Source: UBA1738 sp045538755 (GTDB lineage Bacteria > Bacillota > Clostridia > UBA1381). From it: a DNA stretch of 34,775 nucleotides. Numbering within the stretch: the stretch's first letter is position 1; every line of letters starts with the position of its first letter. Positions 1 to 7,269 of this stretch are shown here, one piece after another. Under the pieces are notes generated by a model. That model ran no database searches. It was not told the DNA's origin and saw only the letters and a list, made by a program, of their open reading frames with translations. Where the stretch lies: the NCBI GenBank assembly GCA_045538755.1, contig JAZQEC010000017.1, positions 1 through 34,775 of the forward strand, given 5' to 3'. A program made the position numbers and the translations under genes.

Positions 1-1
1 T

Positions 2-274
2 GAAGGTGACGATGTTCACTTTAACGATACAATGCAGGAATTGTTATCTCTTTCCGAAAGATTTGGAATTCAGCTTACATTTTCAAGACCCGATAAAGCA
101 ACATATCTTGATATCGTGCATAATCTTGCCGATAAACAAGGTATAGAATACGATACAGAAAAGCTTGAAGCATCGGCAGAGAAATTTGCATTGAAGCGTG
201 GTACACGATCTGCACGTGCTGCAAAGCAGTTTATTGACGGAATAGTTGCAGGAAGTATTACTGATATTTTGTAA
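2..274 (+). CDS. DUF815 family ATP-binding protein, C-terminal fragment
   Basis: This is the 3' end of a gene that starts left of the window. The frame is open from base 2, before the first internal ATG at 32, and gives about 90 residues. The stretch with SLSERFGIQLTF, the following YLDIVHNLADKQGI and the closing RSARAAKQFIDGIV match the conserved end of DUF815 proteins, which are AAA+-like P-loop ATPases of unknown biological role. The Walker motifs would lie upstream and cannot be seen. The gene ends about 70 bases before the promoter of the T-box operon, so it is probably a separate unit. The family call rests on remembered family pattern only. Confidence 0.7.
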   Translation, partial: EGDDVHFNDTMQELLSLSERFGIQLTFSRPDKATYLDIVHNLADKQGIEYDTEKLEASAEKFALKRGTRSARAAKQFIDGIVAGSITDIL

Positions 275-344
275 GATGTTTTTGGGTGGAATTTTATATA
301 TAATTTAGAATTTTTTAGAAAATTTATAAATTTACTCAAAACCA

Positions 345-373
345 TTGACTTTTTTGGAATATAGTGATATAAT
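345..373 (+). promoter_or_regulatory. Sigma-A promoter for T-box 1 operon
   Basis: TTGACT (345-350) and TATAAT (368-373) are separated by 17 bases. TG at 365-366 makes an extended -10. Transcription should begin near 380, just ahead of the T-box leader. Confidence 0.85.
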
Positions 374-384
374 ACCTTGCATAA

Positions 385-676
385 ATTAAATATCATCTAA
401 ATGCGGTGAGCAGAACTAAGTAAGCTTGGAAAGAGCCTGGAGAGAGTTGCCGGTTGGTGCGAGGCAATGGTAATAACCTTGACGAATTCCTTCTGTTAGC
501 AGTGCACTGAACGAGAGTAATCTTCAGTAGGATGCAACGGGTGTTCCCGTCATAGAACTAAGGTATGTTAGTACCTGATAAGGTCGCTATCGTGAGGTAG
601 TGATAAACTGAGGTGGTACCACGGAATTGATTTTCGTCCTCTGTATCTTATTTAAGATGCAGAGGATTTTTGTTTT
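385..676 (+). promoter_or_regulatory. T-box riboswitch 1 (tRNA-sensing leader)
   Basis: The leader carries the T-box core AGGTGGTACCACGG at 611-624, which binds the acceptor end of uncharged tRNA. An apical stem I hairpin is formed by TTGCC and GGCAA around a GGTTGGTGC loop (448-467), and a GGG/CCC stem follows near 538-550. The transcription terminator is directly downstream. Uncharged tRNA would favour the antiterminator and switch on the genes from 700. I could not fix the specifier codon: UGG at 468-470 and UUC at 487-489 are both possible by eye. The downstream TrpXYZ-type transporter makes tRNA-Trp the favoured ligand. Confidence 0.9.
638..676 (+). terminator. T-box 1 intrinsic terminator
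   Basis: CCTCTGTATCTTA (638-650) pairs with TAAGATGCAGAGG (653-665), followed by a T-rich tract. It is the alternative to the antiterminator formed by the T-box sequence. Confidence 0.9.
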
Positions 677-699
677 ATAGATGAAAAGTAGGCGAAAAA

Positions 700-1404
700 A
701 TGTTTGGAGTAATAGTAAATGTAATAACAGTAATTTTAGGTTCGTGCATAGGATTACTGTTTAAAAAAGGTATTCCTGAAAAAGTAAGTACGGCAGCTAT
801 GGTTGGTCTTGGCGCTTGTACCCTCTACATAGGCATATCGGGAAGTTTGTGTGGCGAAAATGTTCTCATAGCAATTGCATCAATAGTGTTAGGTGTAATC
901 GCAGGAACACTATCGAACATTGATGGTGCAGTCAACAGACTTGCAAAGGCGGTAGAAACAAAATTCAAAAAGGATAACAAAGGCATATCATTTGCCGAGG
1001 GTTTAGTTACTGCTACGCTTTTATTCTGCGTCGGCTCAATGACGGTTACAGGTTCTATTCAGGCAGGACTCACCGGAGATAACTCGGTGCTTATAACAAA
1101 AGCAACACTTGATTTTGTATCTTCGATGATGCTTGCCTCAAGCCTCGGACTCGGAGTTTTGCTGTCGTCGGTATCTGTACTTGTTATTCAGGGCGGACTT
1201 GTTCTTCTTGCAGGACTTATTGCACCGTTTATGAGCACTGGTGCGATTAACGAAATGACTTGTGTAGGCTCAATCTTAATTATTATGATAGGCACAAATC
1301 TAATGGGAATTACAAAAATCAAGGTTGCGGATTTTCTGCCTGCAATTTTGTTTGCACCTATCATATATAATATTGTTTCGCTTGTTGCGAAACTGGCTGC
1401 ATAA
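700..1404 (+). CDS. DUF554 family membrane protein
   Basis: The protein has 234 residues, is strongly hydrophobic throughout, and starts MFGVIVNVITVILGSCIG. Glycine-rich membrane segments and the NLMGITKIKVADFLPAIL stretch near the end are typical of DUF554 (YdfK-like) proteins, which are predicted inner-membrane transporters of unknown substrate. It is the first gene after T-box 1. The ribosome binding site (TAGGCG) is weak. No terminator separates it from the ABC transporter genes 69 bases downstream, so all four genes are probably one tRNA-regulated operon. An amino-acid-related transport role is inferred from this context only. Confidence 0.8.
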   Translation: MFGVIVNVITVILGSCIGLLFKKGIPEKVSTAAMVGLGACTLYIGISGSLCGENVLIAIASIVLGVIAGTLSNIDGAVNRLAKAVETKFKKDNKGISFAEGLVTATLLFCVGSMTVTGSIQAGLTGDNSVLITKATLDFVSSMMLASSLGLGVLLSSVSVLVIQGGLVLLAGLIAPFMSTGAINEMTCVGSILIIMIGTNLMGITKIKVADFLPAILFAPIIYNIVSLVAKLAA

Positions 1405-1473
1405 GCCATCTGCTATCAGAAATTTATGCCCGTCAGGGCGTGAATAAAATAAAATTTCAAAGGAGTTTTTATT

Positions 1474-2445
1474 ATGAAAAAAGTAGTATCTCTCATGTTG
1501 GCACTTGTTATGTGCGTAAGTTTGGTATCACTTACCGGATGTTCCGATGGTGGCAGCTCAAATGCTAAGTACAAGATCGGTATTGTTCAGCTTGTTGAAC
1601 ACGATGCACTTGATGCAGCAACAGAAGGCTTCAAGCAGGCAATTATTGACGAGCTTGGCGAAGATGCGGTTGAGTTTGATTTCCAGAACGGCCAGAATGA
1701 TCCCAACACTTGCTCAACTATTGCTAATCAGTTTGTATCAAACAACGTAGATCTCATTATGGCAAACGCAACACCTGCGCTTCAGGCGGCGGCTGCAGCA
1801 ACAGGCGACATTCCGATTCTCGGTACATCAGTTACAGAATATGGTGTTGCTCTTGAAATCAAGAATTTTGACGGAACTGTTGGCGGAAATATTTCAGGTA
1901 CATCCGACCTTGCTCCTCTTGACAAGCAGGCAGAAATGATTACTGCGTGGGTTCCTGACGCTAAAGAAGTAGGTCTTCTCTATTGCTCAAAGGAAGCAAA
2001 CAGCCAGTATCAGGTAGATGTTGTTAAAGCTGAACTTGAAAAGAAAGGTCTTAGTGCTACATTGTATCCGTTTACAGATTCCAATGACCTTGCTCAGATT
2101 TGTACCACAGCGGCAGATAAGAGCGATGTAATCTATGTTCCTACCGATAACACTGTTGCAGAAAACACAGGTATCATTGATAATATCTGTGAACCTAAAA
2201 AGATTCCTGTAATTGCAGGCGAAGAAGGTATTTGTTCAGGATGCGGTATTGCGACACTTTCTATCAGCTACTATGACCTTGGCTACACCACAGGTAAGAT
2301 GGCTGTTAAGATTTTGAAAGACGGCGAAGATATTTCCAATATGCCTATCGAATATGCAGAGAAACAGACACCTAAATACAACAAACAGAATTGCGAAGCT
2401 TTAGGAATTAAACCTCTTGAAGGATATACAGCAATCGAAGAATAA
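1474..2445 (+). CDS. ABC transporter substrate-binding lipoprotein, TrpX type
   Basis: This is a 323-residue periplasmic-binding-type lipoprotein. A signal peptide at residues 1-22 ends in a lipobox (LTGC, lipidated Cys23). The rest matches the ABC_sub_bind family (PF04392), including KYKIGIVQLVEHDALD at the start of the mature part and the SDVIYVPTDNTVAEN stretch. The ribosome binding site AAAGGAG is well placed. It would capture the substrate outside the membrane for the permease and ATPase that follow. TrpX-family importers under T-box control are predicted tryptophan transporters. Here the substrate is inferred from the leader, the family and the nearby trpB gene. Confidence 0.85.
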   Translation: MKKVVSLMLALVMCVSLVSLTGCSDGGSSNAKYKIGIVQLVEHDALDAATEGFKQAIIDELGEDAVEFDFQNGQNDPNTCSTIANQFVSNNVDLIMANATPALQAAAAATGDIPILGTSVTEYGVALEIKNFDGTVGGNISGTSDLAPLDKQAEMITAWVPDAKEVGLLYCSKEANSQYQVDVVKAELEKKGLSATLYPFTDSNDLAQICTTAADKSDVIYVPTDNTVAENTGIIDNICEPKKIPVIAGEEGICSGCGIATLSISYYDLGYTTGKMAVKILKDGEDISNMPIEYAEKQTPKYNKQNCEALGIKPLEGYTAIEE

Positions 2446-2456
2446 AATATAGCGTC

Positions 2457-2495
2457 TATCAAGCCTGAGAAAAACCATTTCTCTCAGGCTTGATA
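2457..2495 (+). other. Intergenic mRNA hairpin between binding protein and permease
   Basis: TATCAAGCCTGAGA (2457-2470) pairs perfectly over 14 bp with TCTCAGGCTTGATA (2482-2495). No T tract follows. It is more likely an mRNA-stabilising or partial-termination element that keeps the binding protein in excess over the membrane components than a full terminator. Confidence 0.75.
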
Positions 2496-2517
2496 GAATT
2501 TAAGTATGGTGAATTAA

Positions 2518-3450
2518 ATGGAAATTTTAGAACAACTTATAACTGCTCTGCCCGGTTCCTTTTCTCAGGGACTTATATGGGGCATTATGGCTATCGGTGT
2601 TTATATAACCTACCGAATTCTGGATGTTGCGGATCTTACCGTTGACGGTTCATTTGCAACAGGCGGAGCTGTGGCTGTTATACTTATATTAAACGGTTGT
2701 GATTTGTGGCTTGCAATGCTAATCGCATTTATTGCAGGTCTTTTGGCAGGTGCTATAACAGGACTTTTGCATACCTGCATGGGTATCCCTGCAATTTTGT
2801 CGGGTATTCTTACACAGCTTGCCCTTTATTCCATCAACCTTAAAATAATGGGAAAAGCCAACCAGTCTGTTAATGTGAATCAAACCGAGCTTCTTGTTTC
2901 GCTGCGCTGGGTCAGGGATTTTGCATTCCATAATCCGCTTATAACTGTTGGAGTGGTTTTGGTTGTAATGATCGCACTTTTGTATTGGTTCTTCGGAACG
3001 GAAATGGGATGTGCTATCAGAGCAACAGGTACAAACCTTAATATGAGCAGAGCACAGGGTATCAATACAAACTTCAATAAGGTTCTTGGTATTATGCTAT
3101 CAAACGGTCTCGTTGCTTTTTCGGGAGCTTTTCTTGCACAGTATCAGGGTTTTGCAGACGTTAAGATGGGACAAGGTGCTATCGTTATCGGTCTTGCTGC
3201 GGTTATTATCGGCGAAGCACTTTTTGGAAAAATTTTCAAGAACTTTGCATTGCGTTTGTTATCAGTGGCGTTTGGTTCGATTATTTATTATATCGTTATC
3301 CAGACGGTTATCACACTCGGTATGGATGCAAACCTCTTAAAACTTCTTTCGGCGGCTATTGTTGCTATTTTCCTTGCTATTCCTTATTGGAAGAATCAAT
3401 ATGCCCAAAGGCATATGAGAAAACATAAAGGGGGTAAGGCAAATGCTTAA
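2518..3450 (+). CDS. ABC transporter permease, TrpY type
   Basis: This integral membrane protein has 310 residues and about eight or nine hydrophobic segments. It belongs to the branched-chain-amino-acid/ribose permease superfamily (BPD_transp_2). The segment DLTVDGSFATGGAVAVIL near the N-terminus and EMGCAIRATGTNLNMSRAQG in the cytoplasmic loop are the parts that mark this family, the latter being the ATPase-contact region. Its start follows the long hairpin and has only a weak ribosome binding site. Its end overlaps the ATPase gene by 8 bases, which suggests translational coupling. Confidence 0.85.
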   Translation: MEILEQLITALPGSFSQGLIWGIMAIGVYITYRILDVADLTVDGSFATGGAVAVILILNGCDLWLAMLIAFIAGLLAGAITGLLHTCMGIPAILSGILTQLALYSINLKIMGKANQSVNVNQTELLVSLRWVRDFAFHNPLITVGVVLVVMIALLYWFFGTEMGCAIRATGTNLNMSRAQGINTNFNKVLGIMLSNGLVAFSGAFLAQYQGFADVKMGQGAIVIGLAAVIIGEALFGKIFKNFALRLLSVAFGSIIYYIVIQTVITLGMDANLLKLLSAAIVAIFLAIPYWKNQYAQRHMRKHKGGKANA

Positions 3451-4240
3451 AATCACAGGTGTAGAAAAAACCTTTAACCCCGGAACAATAAACGAAAAGA
3501 AAGCTCTTAACGGAATTGACTTACATCTCAAAAAAGGCGATTTTGTAACTGTTATCGGCGGAAACGGTGCTGGTAAATCCACAATGCTGAATATGATTGC
3601 AGGTGTCTATCCCGTAGATTGCGGAAATATCGTGATTGATGGTGTTGATATTACCGGCTTGCCGGAATATAAACGTGCAAAATACCTTGGCAGAGTTTTT
3701 CAGGATCCAATGACCGGAACTGCGGCAGATATGCAGATTGAAGAAAATCTTGCTCTTGCTGCAAGACGTGGTAAAAGAAGAACTCTCCGTGCAGGTATCA
3801 CATCTAAGGAGAGGACAGAATACAAAGAGCTTTTAAAAATTCTTGGTTTGGGACTTGAAGAAAGACTTACCGCAAAGGTAGGGCTTCTTTCAGGCGGTCA
3901 GAGACAGGCTCTTACACTTCTTATGGCAACACTTAAAAAGCCGAAGCTTTTGCTTCTTGATGAGCATACAGCGGCACTTGATCCTAAAACTGCAAAAAAG
4001 GTATTGGAAATTACGGAAGAAATTGTGTCAAAGGATAGCCTCACAACACTTATGATTACGCATAATATGCACGATGCAATCGAATACGGCAACCGCCTTA
4101 TTATGATGCATGAAGGAAGAATAATCATAGATGTGTCGGGCGAGGAAAAGAAAAAGCTTACTATCCCGCAGTTGCTTGAACTGTTTGAAAAAGCAAGCGG
4201 TAGCGAATTTGCAAACGATAAGGTAATGCTTTCAAAGTAA
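3443..4240 (+). CDS. ABC transporter ATP-binding protein, TrpZ type
   Basis: This 265-residue ABC ATPase has all expected motifs: Walker A GGNGAGKST, signature LSGGQRQALTLLMA, Walker B LLLLDEHTAALD and the switch His in MITHNMHDAI. The initiating ATG lies 8 bases inside the permease gene. It powers import through the permease at 2518-3450. A good terminator follows directly, so it is the last gene of the T-box 1 operon. Confidence 0.9.
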   Translation: MLKITGVEKTFNPGTINEKKALNGIDLHLKKGDFVTVIGGNGAGKSTMLNMIAGVYPVDCGNIVIDGVDITGLPEYKRAKYLGRVFQDPMTGTAADMQIEENLALAARRGKRRTLRAGITSKERTEYKELLKILGLGLEERLTAKVGLLSGGQRQALTLLMATLKKPKLLLLDEHTAALDPKTAKKVLEITEEIVSKDSLTTLMITHNMHDAIEYGNRLIMMHEGRIIIDVSGEEKKKLTIPQLLELFEKASGSEFANDKVMLSK

Positions 4241-4249
4241 TTGCATATA

Positions 4250-4293
4250 AAAGACCTTTGCGAATCTTAAATCCGCAAAGGTCTTTACTTTTT
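4250..4293 (+). terminator. Terminator of the T-box 1 operon
   Basis: AAAGACCTTTGCG (4250-4262) pairs with CGCAAAGGTCTTT (4274-4286) over 13 bp and is followed by ACTTTTT. Because the stem begins with AAA it could also act on convergent minus-strand transcription. Confidence 0.85.
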
Positions 4294-4324
4294 GACTCTG
4301 TATGAAAATAAGTGTTGACTCATC

Positions 4325-4612
4325 TTACTTGTTCTTTGTTTTTAATATTGCAATTAGATTTAATATAGCTGTAATTGCAATCAATACAATACCGGCAATT
4401 ATGACCGCACGAATAGTATCTTCAATAGCTGAAAAATCACCAATCAATACTCTACGGTTTATCTCAAATAATTGAAACAAAAGGGATATTGTGCATAGAG
4501 TGAAGCTCACAAACGTATTTCTGTGGGATGTATATGCTTTAGATACTGTAATTGCAAAGACGGCAAATATCCAAGCTAAAGCACCCGAAATAAGACTTAC
4601 TATATTCAGCAT
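4325..4612 (-). CDS. Small membrane protein, function unknown
   Basis: The 95 residues form three predicted membrane segments (about residues 3-23, 33-48 and 66-88). The distinctive part is a polar stretch containing SKAYTSHRNTFVSF, then LFQLFEINRRVLIGDFSAIEDT. I recall similar small uncharacterised membrane proteins in Firmicutes but cannot name a function. The start has a poor ribosome binding site. It is convergent with the ABC operon and lies 62 bases downstream of the YczE-like gene on the same strand, so it may be co-transcribed with it. Confidence 0.65.
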   Translation of the reverse strand: MLNIVSLISGALAWIFAVFAITVSKAYTSHRNTFVSFTLCTISLLFQLFEINRRVLIGDFSAIEDTIRAVIIAGIVLIAITAILNLIAILKTKNK

Positions 4613-4674
4613 ATAATCACGCTACTTTTTTATAAATCCTGATATTATATTTTTTGATTTCTAAATCGAATTTT

Positions 4675-5328
4675 TTATTTTATAAGTACATTTTCAATGG
4701 GGTTTTTAATAAACTTTAACCATAGCTTAACCGCAACTCCTGTAAATACGGCAGATATTACAGTACCTTCTCTTGTTCCGACCATCGAGCCGTTAAAGAA
4801 AATCAGTGAAAGAACAATAGAAAGTGCAACCCAAGATATATCAAATGCAATTTTCACATTTGAAAAATCCTTATGTAAAACATCTGACAGTGCCTTTACA
4901 AATGCTTCACCTGAATTTAGAATTACATTTGCAATCACCCCAAGGGTGATACCGAAGCCAAGAACAACTATTCCGAATATAACAAGTAACAGCTTTACTA
5001 TGTAAATGTCGTTTGGTATAAAGCTCGCCAGGTACAGACCGAAATCTGTGAAATATCCAAACAAAAATGAAAGAGGGATTTGCAAAAGCTGAAAAGGCAT
5101 AAAATTTTTACGGAGCAATATCACTTGTCCGAGAAGCAGCACACAGTTTGAAATGGTAAGCCATGTTCCGAATGATAAAAATGAAAATTTAATGCTGATA
5201 ACATTTGCAACTGATGAAATGGGTGATACTCCCAACTCTCCATGTTTAGTAAGTGCCACACCTATTCCCATAAAGAACAGGCATAGTATAAATAAAATAT
5301 ATCTTTTGAATATTTCCTTTTTGCTCAT
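4675..5328 (-). CDS. YczE/YyaS/YitT-type membrane protein (DUF6198-like)
   Basis: This 217-residue membrane protein has about five or six hydrophobic segments. Features typical of the YczE family are the early GIGVALTKHGELGVSPISS motif, a central LLQIPLSFLFGYFTDFG and the late NGSMVGTREGTVISA. YczE-like proteins are uncharacterised, probably transport-related, membrane proteins. The start is supported by GGAG twelve bases upstream and by a clear minus-strand promoter at 5369-5397. No link to the flanking tryptophan genes is visible beyond proximity. Confidence 0.8.
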   Translation of the reverse strand: MSKKEIFKRYILFILCLFFMGIGVALTKHGELGVSPISSVANVISIKFSFLSFGTWLTISNCVLLLGQVILLRKNFMPFQLLQIPLSFLFGYFTDFGLYLASFIPNDIYIVKLLLVIFGIVVLGFGITLGVIANVILNSGEAFVKALSDVLHKDFSNVKIAFDISWVALSIVLSLIFFNGSMVGTREGTVISAVFTGVAVKLWLKFIKNPIENVLIK

Positions 5329-5368
5329 AGCAGTATCTCCACACTCACAATCGGTTTAAATATATAAT

Positions 5369-5397
5369 ATTTTACCATAAAAAGGGTGGAAAATCAA
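5369..5397 (-). promoter_or_regulatory. Sigma-A promoter for the YczE-like gene
   Basis: Read on the minus strand, TTGATT (plus 5392-5397) is followed after 17 bases by TAAAAT (plus 5369-5374). A TG just before it gives an extended -10. Confidence 0.75.
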
Positions 5398-5446
5398 TTA
5401 AAGTGAAGAAAAAAGATGTTTTTTCAAAGAAATTTCACAAAAAGTA

Positions 5447-5475
5447 TTGACAAAGCATATTCATAGTAGTATAAT
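5447..5475 (+). promoter_or_regulatory. Sigma-A promoter for T-box 2 / trpB
   Basis: TTGACA (5447-5452), a 17-base spacer and TATAAT (5470-5475) form a perfect consensus promoter. It sits immediately upstream of the second T-box leader. Confidence 0.9.
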
Positions 5476-5482
5476 AACAAAT

Positions 5483-5765
5483 AATTTAATAAACAACAAA
5501 CCGTTGAGGCAGAAAAAAGGCAGAGTCGGTCTTTCCGAGCGAGTGGATTATGGTGTGAGTTCCACAAAGGCTCTCTGAGTAATATGGGCTGCTAAGGGCT
5601 GTGAGGAAATTCACAGACGTAAGACTCGCGTAAGAAGTCGGGAGCTTGTTGGAGCTTCGCTAAGCGCACAGGTCATGCTGTGAATCAAGGTGGCACCGCG
5701 GATATTTGTATTTATTCGTCCTTGACAGAATTAGTATATTTCTGTCAAGGGCGTTTTTGTTTTAT
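5483..5765 (+). promoter_or_regulatory. T-box riboswitch 2, probable tRNA-Trp specificity
   Basis: The T-box core AGGTGGCACCGCGG is at 5688-5701, preceded by a typical leader. Stem I has an apical hairpin GTGGA/TTCCAC (about 5543-5565). Its lower helix can pair GCAG near 5518-5524 with CTGC at about 5589-5592. Just 5' of that closing helix, followed by a purine, is UGG at 5585-5587, the expected position for a specifier. That fits control by uncharged tRNA-Trp and the downstream trpB gene. The specifier assignment is by eye and should be confirmed by a covariance-model fold. Confidence 0.9.
5720..5765 (+). terminator. T-box 2 intrinsic terminator
   Basis: CCTTGACAGAA (5720-5730) pairs with TTCTGTCAAGG (5740-5750), followed by GCG and a T-rich run. 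Confidence 0.9.
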
Positions 5766-5766
5766 T

Positions 5767-5806
5767 AACTCCTTTGACAAAATATAAATCAAAGGAGTTT
5801 TTCTTT
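5767..5806 (+). terminator. Second hairpin with T tract before the trpB leader ORF
   Basis: AACTCCTTTGA (5767-5777) pairs with the complementary TCAAAGGAGTT (5789-5799) and runs into a TTTC TTTTTT tract. It lies only 16 bases after the T-box terminator, so it is a second barrier to read-through. It could be part of the regulated structure. Confidence 0.75.
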
Positions 5807-5825
5807 TTTGAAGGAGGTAAATAAA

Positions 5826-5912
5826 ATGCTTATGACAAAACGCTGGTGGCGCGCTTTGCGCCGTATAAATAAATTTAATATGAAATTATGGACTAAACCT
5901 AAACCATCCTAA
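5826..5912 (+). CDS. Putative trpL-like leader peptide with tandem Trp codons
   Basis: A 28-codon ORF has a near-perfect ribosome binding site (GAAGGAGGTAAATAAA before the ATG). The peptide begins MLMTKRWWRALRR, so codons 7 and 8 are tandem UGG. It has a third Trp at position 22 and ends in a KPKPS tail. Three Trp in 28 residues is far above chance. The second Trp codon runs into a GGCGC/GCGCC hairpin (5848-5862). The ORF lies between the T-box terminator region and trpB, where a Trp-sensing leader peptide would sit. No terminator follows it, so any control would be translational or by ribosome stalling. Function is inferred from position and composition. Confidence 0.7.
   Translation: MLMTKRWWRALRRINKFNMKLWTKPKPS
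5848..5862 (+). other. Small GC-rich hairpin inside the leader ORF
   Basis: GGCGC and GCGCC enclose GCTTT. The 5' arm includes part of the second of the two adjacent Trp codons, so a ribosome stalled there would block it. Confidence 0.55.
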
Positions 5913-5941
5913 ACTATATCAAAATTTGGAGGAATTTTATC

Positions 5942-7162
5942 ATGAAATATAATAATGTTGAATTTGACACATACTTTAAGAACTACCCTGACGCAAACGG
6001 CTATTTTGGAAAATACGGCGGCTCATACATTCCGCCCGAACTGCAAACTGCTATGAACGAAATATCCGAAGCTTATCAGACAATCTGCAAGTCAAGAAAA
6101 TTTATAAACGAGCTTCGCAGAATAAGAAAAGAGTTTCAAGGCAGACCAACACCGATTTCACATCTTGCAAGGCTTTCCGATAAAATCGGCACAGGCGTTC
6201 AGCTTTATGTTAAGCGTGAGGATCTGAACCATACAGGCGCACATAAATTAAATCACTGTATGGGCGAGGTTTTACTTGCGAAATATATGGGAAAGAAAAA
6301 GGTTATTGCAGAAACAGGTGCAGGACAGCACGGTGTAGCTCTTGCTACTGCCGCTGCATATTTCGGCTTAGAGTGCGACATCTATATGGGTGCTGTTGAT
6401 ATTAAAAAGCAGGCACCCAATGTTGCAAGAATGAAAATACTCGGTGCAAGAGTAATTGAAGTAACTGACGGACTGCAGACACTCAAAGAAGCGGTTGATG
6501 CGGCATTTACGGCATACTGCAATGAATATAAAGATGCCATTTATTGCATCGGTTCTGTTGTAGGACCGCATCCCTTCCCGATGATGGTAAGAGATTTCCA
6601 GAGTGTTGTAGGAATAGAAGCAAGAGAACAGTTTATTGATATGACAGGAGAACTTCCAGATAGCGTAGTTGCCTGTGTCGGCGGCGGTTCAAATGCAATG
6701 GGACTTTTCTCAGGATTCTTAAACGATCCTGTCGATATTTATGGTGTTGAGCCACTCGGCAGAGGAATTAAAATGGGCGACCACGCTGCAAGCCTTACTT
6801 ACGGAGAGGAAGGCATTATGCACGGATTTAATTCAATAATGCTTAAAGATGAAAACGGTGAGCCTGCTCCTGTTTATTCGGTTGCAAGCGGTCTTGATTA
6901 TCCGTCCTGCGGTCCCGAACACGCATTTTTGCACGATCTTGGCAGAGTGAAGTATGACGTAGTAACAGATGATGAAACCATTGATGCTTTCTTTGAACTC
7001 TCTCGAATGGAAGGTATCATTCCCGCAATTGAAAGCTCACACGCTGTTGCCTACGGTATGAAGCTTGCAAAGACAATGGGCAAAGGTTCAGTTCTCATAA
7101 ACCTCTCAGGCAGAGGCGATAAAGATATGGATTATATCATTGAAAAGTATGGTATCAGATAA
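5942..7162 (+). CDS. trpB: Tryptophan synthase beta chain
   Basis: The 406-residue PLP enzyme joins indole and serine to make tryptophan. Key motifs are present: HTGAHKLNH with the PLP lysine, AETGAGQHG with the catalytic Glu, the phosphate loop CVGGGSNAMG, and EGIIPAIESSHA. The usual HTGAHKINN is changed to HKLNH here. The start follows GGAGG with good spacing. Neither trpA nor any other trp gene is adjacent, so it may pair with a TrpA encoded elsewhere or work on free indole. Expression looks doubly controlled by T-box 2 and the Trp-codon leader ORF. The ribosome binding site lies in the loop of a weak AAAATT/AATTTT hairpin (5921-5938). Confidence 0.95.
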   Translation: MKYNNVEFDTYFKNYPDANGYFGKYGGSYIPPELQTAMNEISEAYQTICKSRKFINELRRIRKEFQGRPTPISHLARLSDKIGTGVQLYVKREDLNHTGAHKLNHCMGEVLLAKYMGKKKVIAETGAGQHGVALATAAAYFGLECDIYMGAVDIKKQAPNVARMKILGARVIEVTDGLQTLKEAVDAAFTAYCNEYKDAIYCIGSVVGPHPFPMMVRDFQSVVGIEAREQFIDMTGELPDSVVACVGGGSNAMGLFSGFLNDPVDIYGVEPLGRGIKMGDHAASLTYGEEGIMHGFNSIMLKDENGEPAPVYSVASGLDYPSCGPEHAFLHDLGRVKYDVVTDDETIDAFFELSRMEGIIPAIESSHAVAYGMKLAKTMGKGSVLINLSGRGDKDMDYIIEKYGIR

Positions 7163-7193
7163 GTTAAGGTTCTGCTACTAAAACAAACGTATT

Positions 7194-7225
7194 AACCCCC
7201 TTTGAAATTTCAATCAAAGGGGGTT
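7194..7225 (+). terminator. Convergent hairpin between trpB and lysA
   Basis: AACCCCCTTTGA (7194-7205) pairs perfectly with TCAAAGGGGGTT (7214-7225). The flanking T tracts are weak on both strands. It probably serves as a bidirectional terminator for trpB and lysA. Confidence 0.75.
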
Positions 7226-7269
7226 AAATATATCAAAATTTAATACAGGGGTAGAAAGAAAAGTATATT

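Noticed and set aside
5447..5765. T-box 2 controlling the minus-strand YczE-like gene
   Set aside because: Its orientation is away from that gene, which has its own minus-strand promoter at 5369-5397.
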